Source: JAAZMI01 sp964603615
GTDB taxonomy: Bacteria; Bacillota; Dethiobacteria; DTU022; UBA8154
DNA length: 64,000 nucleotides
Assembly: GCA_964603615.1 (NCBI GenBank)
Contig: CAZRVU010000005.1
Span: 1-64,000, forward strand
Reading direction: 5' to 3'
Shown: positions 34,720-41,787 of the stretch, piece after piece
How the letters are laid out: the number at the start of each line of letters is the position of its first letter
How positions within the stretch are numbered: the first letter of the stretch is position 1
Made by a program: the position numbers and the translations under genes
Notes under the pieces: generated by a model
Seen by the model: only the letters and a program-made list of their open reading frames with translations
What the model was told of the DNA's origin: nothing
The model's database searches: none

Positions 34720-36975
34720 TTATAACACCTTCATAGGATTAAAATCTACCGTCACCCAGGTATCTTCATTCACCTGACGCGTAAAATCCCAAACAATTTC
34801 ACGAATTATTGCACTGTATTTTTCAAGATTTAGCCCTTTATATAAAAGGTGATAACGAAAACGGCCCTCAATTCTTTGTAAAGGTGCCGGTGAAGGCCCC
34901 AGCAATTCCTCTTTTCCTTCCCCTGCCAGGGGCAGGTTTGCAGCTAACCTTTTCTTTAATTCTTCCGAAATCTTTTGGGCTTCATGTGCAGAAGGCGAAC
35001 TACAGTTAAACAATATTATCTCCGAAAAAGGGGGATAAAAAAGAGTCCGGCGTCTTTTAAGTTCTTCCCGGGAAAATTTTAAATAATCATGCACGGCCGC
35101 TGCCTGAATACCATAATGCCAGGGCGTATACGTCTGAATGATTACACGCCCTGCCTTATCCCCTCTTCCTGCCCGTCCGGCCACTTGCGATAACAGTTGA
35201 AAGGTGCGTTCTCCGGCCCGGAAATCGGGCAGGTGTAGGGTTATATCTGCCGCGATCACTCCCACCAGGGTAACATCGGGAAAATCGAGGCCTTTTGCAA
35301 CCATTTGTGTCCCGATAAGCACCAGGGCTTCTTTTTCCTGAAAACTGCGCCAAATTTTCTTGTAGCTTCCCTTTTGAGCGGCAGTATCGCTATCCATGCG
35401 TACGACACCAACTTGTGGGAAAAGGCCCTTTACCACTTTTTCCACACGCTGTGTGCCCAGGCCAAAGTTACGCAGGTATAAGCTTTTACAGCGCGGGCAG
35501 AATTGGGGGACAGCCCTTTTATAGCCGCAATAATGGCACTGCAGGTGTTCCGGGGAAGAATGATAAGTCAAAGAAACGGCGCAATGCGGGCACTGCATCA
35601 CCCAGCCGCATTCCCGGCAAAGCTGAAAACTGGCAAAGCCGCGGCGATTAAGAAAGAGGATCAGTTGTTCTCCGCGGGAAAGTGTGTCCTCTATAGCACG
35701 GAGCAACAGGCGGCTGAATATTCCCCTGTTTTTTTGTTTGAACTCATGGCGCATATCAACTAACTGAACGGCAGGCAGAGGGCGGCCCCCGATTCTCTCC
35801 GTCAGTTGAAGATACTTAAGTTTTTGTTTCTTGACTTCCCAATAAGATTCCAACGAAGGCGTAGCGCTCCCCAGCAGTAAAAGAGCATCATGATAAACAG
35901 CTCTCCACTTGGCGACATCGCGGGTGTGATAACGCGGTGCGTCGTCTTGCTTATATGTATTTTCATGTTCTTCATCCATAACAATCAGGCCAATATTTTT
36001 TAAGGGGGCAAAAACAGCAGAGCGGGCACCCAGCACAAAACGTGCCTGCCCGCTTTCAATACGCTTCCATTCCTTGAATCTTTCGGTAGGAGTAAGCCGG
36101 CTGTGCAACAAAGCAAATTGCCCGGTAAAACGCCGGTTAAAATAATTGGTGATCTGCGGCGTAAGCATAATTTCGGGAACAAGAAATAAAACTGTGCGGT
36201 TTCGTTTCAAAACTTCAGCGGCAGCGCGCAGGTACAACTCCGTTTTACCGCTTCCTGTAACGCCATAAAGCAAAAATTGCTTTGGGGAATCGGAAAAGCT
36301 TTGCTTGATCTCCCGCCAGGCCTTCTCTTGTTGGACAGAAAAAGAAACGCCCCCTTTGCTTTTAGGCAGCGTGGCTGCTTTTTGCCAGGGAAGCTTTTCA
36401 TAAGGTATCTTTTCTATACTCAGGCATCCTTTATTTTGTAAAGAAACCAGGCTTTCGCGCCGGGCTCCTGTTTTTGACCTTAGCTCCGCCCAGGGCAACC
36501 CCTCTTCCCCGGCCAGGACCATTTGTTCGAGAAGAAGAAATTGACGCGGGGCGCTATTTTTTAACTGTGCACTTATTGCACGCAGTTCTTCCGGGGCCAT
36601 ACGGGGAATAACATATTCCACGTGTTTGGTTTTCAACCTGCTTCCTGCCGGAGGCAAGCAAAGGCGAATGGCTTCAATCCAACGGCTGAAAAAACGCCGT
36701 GAAAGCCAAAAACTTAATTCTATAAACTCCGGCAACAAGGTATAGGGCGGCTCGGAGAGGCTTATAATTTCCCGCGGGTTTTTTATAACTTCCTCTTTTT
36801 CCAGGGCAACCACATAAGCCGTAATTTTTTGGGAGCGAAAAGGGACTAGCACCTGTGAGCCCACTTTTACCGCCTGCTGCAAAGGCGCGGGAACGAGGTA
36901 CTGAAAAGGCCTGTCCACAGCATTGCTCACCAGGTCTACAATCACTTCGGCATACAGCTTTCCGGTTTCAGACAA
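34720..36975 (-). CDS. priA: Primosomal replication restart helicase PriA
   Basis: A 751-residue superfamily 2 helicase. The N-terminal DNA-binding domain precedes Walker A (YGVTGSGKTELY) and Walker B (VMDEEHENTYKQ). Eight zinc-binding cysteines follow (CRECG, CPHC, CHYCG, CPRC), then the helicase C domain. It reloads the replisome at stalled forks. TTG at 36975 has GAGG eight bases upstream; GTG 36984 is the alternative. The gene is flanked by inverted fold-back elements. coaBC-priA-def-fmt is the Bacillus order, but spoIIM intervenes here. Confidence 0.95.
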   Translation of the reverse strand: MSETGKLYAEVIVDLVSNAVDRPFQYLVPAPLQQAVKVGSQVLVPFRSQKITAYVVALEKEEVIKNPREIISLSEPPYTLLPEFIELSFWLSRRFFSRWIEAIRLCLPPAGSRLKTKHVEYVIPRMAPEELRAISAQLKNSAPRQFLLLEQMVLAGEEGLPWAELRSKTGARRESLVSLQNKGCLSIEKIPYEKLPWQKAATLPKSKGGVSFSVQQEKAWREIKQSFSDSPKQFLLYGVTGSGKTELYLRAAAEVLKRNRTVLFLVPEIMLTPQITNYFNRRFTGQFALLHSRLTPTERFKEWKRIESGQARFVLGARSAVFAPLKNIGLIVMDEEHENTYKQDDAPRYHTRDVAKWRAVYHDALLLLGSATPSLESYWEVKKQKLKYLQLTERIGGRPLPAVQLVDMRHEFKQKNRGIFSRLLLRAIEDTLSRGEQLILFLNRRGFASFQLCRECGWVMQCPHCAVSLTYHSSPEHLQCHYCGYKRAVPQFCPRCKSLYLRNFGLGTQRVEKVVKGLFPQVGVVRMDSDTAAQKGSYKKIWRSFQEKEALVLIGTQMVAKGLDFPDVTLVGVIAADITLHLPDFRAGERTFQLLSQVAGRAGRGDKAGRVIIQTYTPWHYGIQAAAVHDYLKFSREELKRRRTLFYPPFSEIILFNCSSPSAHEAQKISEELKKRLAANLPLAGEGKEELLGPSPAPLQRIEGRFRYHLLYKGLNLEKYSAIIREIVWDFTRQVNEDTWVTVDFNPMKVL

Positions 36976-37102
36976 AGAAGACACCTCAATAGATTTCAGA
37001 TTATTTTATTTAGATGATTCCAGTGCTTAAATGCAGTTTTTCCTTTATCGTTTATTTACAGGGGGAAAGGCGGTTTATTTTTGGGGGGGATTGTATTATA
37101 AT

Positions 37103-37312
37103 GGGGGCGAAGGCTGTGGCAAGCTCCAGGTTCAGCTCAGAGAGTTACTACGGCTCAGTTCCGGCCAAAGGCGCCCTGCCCGGCCAAGCGGCCATCCTTG
37201 GCCGCACGGCCGGCTGCCGACGTCCTGTCGGCAGGGCCACCTTAAGGCCTGCTCTTCGCCGTGAACTCTTTGCTTCGCTGCTCAAGTCGCTGCACCACAG
37301 CCTTGCACCCCC
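37103..37312 (+). repeat. 210-bp fold-back element, right copy (upstream of priA)
   Basis: The terminal inverted repeats are GGGGGCGAAGGCTGTGG (37103-37119) and CCACAGCCTTGCACCCCC (37295-37312). Internal stems include CTGCCGAC/GTCGGCAG. It is the same length as the left copy and inverted relative to it. Where the copies differ in their terminal repeats, the change is mirrored on the other arm (TTGTGG/CCACAA versus CTGTGG/CCACAG), so pairing is kept. A TATAAT lies just outside at 37097-37102. Confidence 0.88.
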
Positions 37313-37580
37313 AGCAGCACGGTAAGATAATAGGAAATAGGGGTAAACACAGGATTCTAATCCTGGGCATAGTAAAGAATTTGCTTGAAACGGTAACCCA
37401 AGCTTCGCTGCTCAAGTCGCTACGCCACAGCCTTGCGCCACCAGCAGCACGGTAAGATAATAGGAAATAGGGGTATGCAATCCTGGGCATAGTAAAAAAT
37501 CTGCTTGAAACGGTAACCCAAGTTTCGTTGCTCAAGTCGCTGCACCACAGCCTTGCGCCCCCAGCAGCACGGTAAGATAA
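37273..37580 (+). repeat. Tandem array of element right ends (130, 120 and 58 bases)
   Basis: Units start at 37273, 37403 and 37523. Each begins with the terminal ~40 bases of the fold-back element (TTCG.TGCTCAAGTCGCT..CCACAGCCTTGC). Each continues into CCAGCAGCACGGTAAGATAA, with unique sequence only in full units. The array ends 12 bases before the spoIIM start and fills most of the 600-base priA-spoIIM spacer. It mirrors the 113-bp array beside the left copy. Confidence 0.85.
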
Positions 37581-37592
37581 AAAGGAGTTTAT

Positions 37593-38204
37593 ATGCTTAA
37601 ATCTGAAGTTAAACAAATATGTTGGCAAAATTTAAATTGGCTTGTTTTGGCTTCTGTTTTTTTCATTTTTGGTCTGGGTGCTGCCGCAATTGTTTTTAAA
37701 AATGAAGCGATCATACATAATCTTACAGAGGTACAGTATGATGCCTTAAAAGAAATGGCAGAGACGGTCTTTGCCGGCCCGCAGTGGCGGGGCATTCTCA
37801 TACTTTTTTTCAATAATCTCATCGCTTCCCTGCAGATGATGCTTTTGGGGGTGCTTTTGGGTATTCCCCCGCTGCTCGGCCTTTTTGCCAACGGTGTTTT
37901 GTTGGGCAGTTTGTTGATGGAAGTTGGGCAGGAAGGCATGCCCCTTCTTCCTTTTATCACCGTTGGGGTTCTCCCGCACGGGTTATTTGAACTCCCGGCG
38001 TTTATTACTTGTGCGGCCTTCGGTTTAAAAATTGGTTATCATCTTATTTTTCCATTGCCCCAAAAGAAAAGAAAGGAAAGCCTGGGCATCATCTGGAAAG
38101 AATTCTTTACTCTTTTCCCCCTTATTACCCTCCTGCTCATTCTTGCCGCTTCCATTGAAGTTATCGTTACTCCTTTGTTGGTTAAACAATTTATAAATTT
38201 TTGA
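37593..38204 (+). CDS. spoIIM: Stage II sporulation protein M (SpoIIM)
   Basis: A 203-residue membrane protein with about five helices and the family motif GVLPHGLFELPAFI. In Bacillus SpoIIM is part of the SpoIIDMP machinery that remodels peptidoglycan during engulfment in the mother cell. AAGGAG lies eight bases before the ATG. It is on the plus strand, converging with coaBC (seven bases between stops) and divergent from priA. No promoter is obvious; the repeat array occupies its upstream region, so expression may start within or beyond the repeats. Confidence 0.9.
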   Translation: MLKSEVKQICWQNLNWLVLASVFFIFGLGAAAIVFKNEAIIHNLTEVQYDALKEMAETVFAGPQWRGILILFFNNLIASLQMMLLGVLLGIPPLLGLFANGVLLGSLLMEVGQEGMPLLPFITVGVLPHGLFELPAFITCAAFGLKIGYHLIFPLPQKKRKESLGIIWKEFFTLFPLITLLLILAASIEVIVTPLLVKQFINF

Positions 38205-38211
38205 GTGATTA

Positions 38212-39435
38212 TCATCCTTCTGGCCCCGGCCGGCAGCGCTCTTTGTTAATCCGGTCTAAAAGGAGATGGGACAGATCGTATTTGGACATGCAGGGAAATT
38301 CTTCCGCCCGGCCATCTTTATAAAGCAACTGCACTATATTGGTATCCACAGCAAAGCCGGCACCTTCCCGGCACAGATCGTTAGCCACGATCATGTCTAA
38401 ATTCTTTTTAATCATTTTTTCTTGTGCGTTTGCCCGCAAATTCTCTGTTTCTGCCGCAAAACCAACTAAGAAACGGTTTTCTTTTTTAAAACCTATTTCC
38501 TGCAATATATCCGGGTTGCGCACGAGCTTGAGCGTAAAATCCCCGCCTTTTTTAATTTTTTGCGACTGGCTCTCTACTGGCCGGTAGTCGGCCACGGCTG
38601 CGGTTTTGATGACGATCTGGGCAACGGGTAGTTTCTCCATCACGACACGGTGCATCTCCCGCGCAGATTCAACCGGGCACAGCTCCACCCCCGGCGGCGG
38701 CTCCAAAACGGTGGGTCCCGTTACGAGGATAACTTGCGCTCCCCTTTCCTGTGCAGCACGGGCCAGGGCATAACCCATGCGCCCGCTAGAATGGTTGCTG
38801 ATAAAACGAATGGGGTCCAACGCTTCCCTGGTAGGTCCTGCTGTGATCAAGATGCTTGTCCCGCAAAAATCTTGTACGACTGCCGTGGCCAATTTTTCCC
38901 GGATCAATCGCAACAACTCCACCGGTTCAACCAGGCGGCCTTTACCAACATCGCCGCAGGCTAGTGTGCCGGAAAGCGGATCGGCAATCACAAATCCCCT
39001 GCGCCGCAAAAGATCTATATTTTTCTGGACAACAGGATTTTGAAACATAGCCGTATTCATCGCCGGGGCAAGAATCGCGGGGCGTTTTAAAGGATCAACG
39101 GCCAGAAATAAAGTGGACAGCAGATCATCGGCCAGTCCAACAGCTAGCTTTCCTAAAAAATTGGCCGTGGCCGGGGCTACCACAAACGCTTGCGGCTCAC
39201 GGGCTAAATCTATATGTATCGTTGCTGAACCATGAGAAGGTTCAAACAAAGAACTGTAAACCGGGCGCCCGGTCAGGCTTTTCAAGGTGAGCGGCGTTAG
39301 AAATGCTTTGGCATTCTCCGTCATCACAGCTTGGACCACAGCGCCTTCCTTGATAAGGAGCCGGGCCAGTTCTGCACCTTTATAGGCCGCAATACCGCCC
39401 GTTAATCCCAATAGAATAATTTTATTTTTTAACAT
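38212..39435 (-). CDS. coaBC: Bifunctional CoaBC (PPC synthetase/decarboxylase)
   Basis: A 407-residue fusion converting phosphopantothenate to phosphopantetheine. The N-terminal flavin decarboxylase has GLTGGIAAYKGAEL, HIDLAREP (catalytic His), and the lid cysteine in GTLACGDVG. The C-terminal synthetase has NHSSGRMGYALA and KTAAVADYRP. The ATG start has only a weak ribosome site. It lies downstream of rpoZ as in Bacillus (yloI) and ends against spoIIM. Confidence 0.95.
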   Translation of the reverse strand: MLKNKIILLGLTGGIAAYKGAELARLLIKEGAVVQAVMTENAKAFLTPLTLKSLTGRPVYSSLFEPSHGSATIHIDLAREPQAFVVAPATANFLGKLAVGLADDLLSTLFLAVDPLKRPAILAPAMNTAMFQNPVVQKNIDLLRRRGFVIADPLSGTLACGDVGKGRLVEPVELLRLIREKLATAVVQDFCGTSILITAGPTREALDPIRFISNHSSGRMGYALARAAQERGAQVILVTGPTVLEPPPGVELCPVESAREMHRVVMEKLPVAQIVIKTAAVADYRPVESQSQKIKKGGDFTLKLVRNPDILQEIGFKKENRFLVGFAAETENLRANAQEKMIKKNLDMIVANDLCREGAGFAVDTNIVQLLYKDGRAEEFPCMSKYDLSHLLLDRINKERCRPGPEG

Positions 39436-39499
39436 AGATTCTACACCGCTGTTCGTTCAGTTTCTGCAAAAAATACATAATACTATCATTAATAACTTT

Positions 39500-39706
39500 T
39501 TACTTGATACCATCTTTTGTTCTTTCAAAATCGATCTTACCGGCGGCAATATCCTCCAGGGCTGCAGTCACTTCCTTGATGAAACCAGAATCCTCTTTTC
39601 CTAGCTGGTTTTCTTTCAACTGGCGTGCTCTTTTCGCCGTCATGATCACTAAGGAATACCTGCTATCCACATTTTGTAACAATTGATCCACAGAGGGATA
39701 GATCAC
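39500..39706 (-). CDS. rpoZ: RNA polymerase omega subunit
   Basis: A 68-residue omega subunit with the hallmark helix SRYSLVIMTAKRARQL. It aids RNA polymerase assembly. GTG at 39706 overlaps the gmk stop as GTGA, so the two are translationally coupled. The gmk-rpoZ pair is conserved widely in Firmicutes. Confidence 0.95.
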   Translation of the reverse strand: MIYPSVDQLLQNVDSRYSLVIMTAKRARQLKENQLGKEDSGFIKEVTAALEDIAAGKIDFERTKDGIK

Positions 39707-40338
39707 TGCTTTTCACCTTCTTTTAACCGGCAAAGTATACTACCGATACCCCGTCCCACCCGGCATTTCTCCGTCAAAATAATCGCTTCGATCGTCTTGG
39801 CTGTTTCATCAACATCTTCGTTAGTCACTACATAATCGTAGTTACAAACCCCTTCTATTTCCCGGTAGGCGGCAGCAAATCTTCGTTTGATTGCCTCCTT
39901 GCTATCCGTGCCCCGGCCTTGAATCCGGGCCCGCAACTCTTCCATGGACGGCGGTAATAAAAAAACCGAAACGGTTTCTTTTATTTTACGGCGAACCTGT
40001 GCGGCACCCTGCGTGTCGATCTCTAAAATAACGTCAAATCCTTGCGCAAGTTTATCTTCCACCTGTTGCCGTAAAGTTCCATAATAATGCCCGTAGATGC
40101 GAGCCCATTCTAGCAGAGCACCTTCTTGAATGAGCAATTGGAAGCTTTCTTCCGTGGAAAAGAAGTAGTTGACCCCTTCTTTTTCCCCCTGACGGGGGGG
40201 ACGGGTAGTAGTAGAAATTGCATAATATAATTTTATATTTTGTTGGCAAAGCCGTGCACAAACCGTCCCTTTGCCTGTTCCGGAAGGCCCGGAGATAACT
40301 ATTAAGATCCCTTTTTCCATTGCTTCAACCCGGGCCAC
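39703..40338 (-). CDS. gmk: Guanylate kinase
   Basis: A 211-residue P-loop kinase (ISGPSGTGKGT) making GDP from GMP, with the GMP-binding ISTTTRPPRQGE and the lid region RRRF-like segment. GTG at 40338 is used here, with AGCAGGTG partly overlapping. ATG at 40320 gives the more typical N-terminus MEKGILIVISG but has no clear ribosome site. It lies eight bases after remA. Confidence 0.95.
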   Translation of the reverse strand: MARVEAMEKGILIVISGPSGTGKGTVCARLCQQNIKLYYAISTTTRPPRQGEKEGVNYFFSTEESFQLLIQEGALLEWARIYGHYYGTLRQQVEDKLAQGFDVILEIDTQGAAQVRRKIKETVSVFLLPPSMEELRARIQGRGTDSKEAIKRRFAAAYREIEGVCNYDYVVTNEDVDETAKTIEAIILTEKCRVGRGIGSILCRLKEGEKQ

Positions 40339-40345
40339 ACACCTG

Positions 40346-40621
40346 CTAGACCCGTGGACCGCTTTCTTCTTGTGCCAATTCCCGGTTTTGCAAGCGGTGT
40401 CTTACCGTCTCCGGCTGTACCGCGGAGAGGATTACATGCCCGCTATCCGTAATAATAACGGCACGGGTTCTACGGCCGTACGTAGCATCAACCAGCATGC
40501 CTCTATCTCTGGCTTCCCCGATAATCCGCTTAATCGGAGCGGATTCAGGGCTGACAATAGCAATAATACGATTTGCCGAAACAATATTTCCAAAGCCAAT
40601 ATTTATAAGTTTGATCTGCAT
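40346..40621 (-). CDS. remA: RemA/DUF370 DNA-binding regulator
   Basis: A 91-residue protein of the RemA (YlzA, DUF370) family, starting MQIKLINIGFGNIVSANRI and containing SPESAPIKR and RDRGMLVDATYGRRTRAV. In Bacillus RemA forms ring-shaped oligomers and activates biofilm matrix and osmoprotection genes. The position between yloC and gmk is diagnostic. The C-terminus has about five extra residues. The ribosome site is weak. Confidence 0.94.
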   Translation of the reverse strand: MQIKLINIGFGNIVSANRIIAIVSPESAPIKRIIGEARDRGMLVDATYGRRTRAVIITDSGHVILSAVQPETVRHRLQNRELAQEESGPRV

Positions 40622-40742
40622 TTTAACCTGATTCCAGTTATTATTCTTTTTGTTTCCATTTAAACTGAAATCAGGCCTGCACCTCCTTTGTCAGAGTGAA
40701 GATCATATGAAATCATTTGTTCTATTTTTTACGGGGCATTTT

Positions 40743-41624
40743 TTATTCGATATTTTGTATCTGTTCCCTGATCTTTTCAATTTCACTTCTAGCTTCCACC
40801 ACAAGATGGGAAATGTCTAAATCACTGCTTTTTGAAGCAATGGTGTTCACTTCCCTATTCATTTCCTGCAAAAGAAAATCGAGTTTACGGCCGATAGCCT
40901 CGTCTTTTTGCATTGCCTTCCGGAAAAGCTTTAAGTGGCTCTCTAAACGGACGGTTTCTTCTTCAATATTACATCTTTCAGCAAAAAAAGCAACTTCCGT
41001 AAAAAAACGTTGCTGATCGTACTCCCTGCCGGCATGTAGTTCTGCCAAACGCGCCTTCAACTTTTCCCGGTATTCTGTTAAACAAAGAGGGGCTTTTTCT
41101 TTAATCCGGATGTTATAATTCTCCAACTTATCCAAACGCGGGAGAATATCACCCTCCAACCTCCCTCCTTCTTCTCTTCTCTGCTGAACCAATTGGTTTA
41201 CAGCTTTGCTTACCGCATCCATTATAAATGGCGCCATCGTTTCCAAATCTACATCTTTTTTTTCCAGGGTTAAAACTTCCGGCAGAAGAGCCAATTCGGT
41301 AACTGTCAGCTTTTTTGCAGCCAACAACAGGGTGCTTTGCAGCCTTTCCAACGAACTGAAATAAGCCGCCGCCAATTCCTCGTCAATTGCTACATTTTTT
41401 CCTTTTCCCTGTCCCATTTCCAGGGAAATAAAAACTTCCACCCTCCCCCTAAAGATCCTTTCCTGCAACATGCTCCTGATCTTATCTTCCAGCGGCCATA
41501 AATTTTTCGGCGCCCTGAGCATCAGATCAAAATAGCGATGGTTTAACGTTTTTATTTCAACCAAAAAGCGGTGCCCGTTAACACGCTCCTCTCCTCTTCC
41601 ATACCCTGTCATGCTTTTGAGCAA
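40743..41624 (-). CDS. yloC: YicC/YloC family endoribonuclease
   Basis: A 293-residue protein starting LLKSMTGYGRGEE, the conserved family N-terminus, with NHRYFDLMLRAP and a C-terminal DUF1732 region (EKIREQIQNIE). YicC family members are RNases, in E. coli affecting small-RNA stability. TTG at 41624 has AAGGGG seven bases upstream; the ATG at 41630 is too close to that site. It is the first gene of yloC-remA-gmk-rpoZ-coaBC. Confidence 0.93.
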   Translation of the reverse strand: MLKSMTGYGRGEERVNGHRFLVEIKTLNHRYFDLMLRAPKNLWPLEDKIRSMLQERIFRGRVEVFISLEMGQGKGKNVAIDEELAAAYFSSLERLQSTLLLAAKKLTVTELALLPEVLTLEKKDVDLETMAPFIMDAVSKAVNQLVQQRREEGGRLEGDILPRLDKLENYNIRIKEKAPLCLTEYREKLKARLAELHAGREYDQQRFFTEVAFFAERCNIEEETVRLESHLKLFRKAMQKDEAIGRKLDFLLQEMNREVNTIASKSSDLDISHLVVEARSEIEKIREQIQNIE

Positions 41625-41787
41625 GTTCATACCCCTTTTGTGTGGCCTAATATGGATGATTTTTTCTATCCATCCTATTCTACCATAAAAACAAGCATAA
41701 TCAAGGGATAAAAGAAGTTAAACTCATTAATCAAACTTACAGGACCTTTTCCCCATTGTCAAGGCATCCTCAGCCTGGCCGGCAAAA

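Noticed and set aside
34418..34720. A ~100-codon open frame across the left fold-back element, with a similar one at 37014-37325
   Set aside because: The frames exist only because the 210-bp element is repeated. They run into the tandem arrays, have no ribosome site, and look like the hypothetical proteins that repeats generate.
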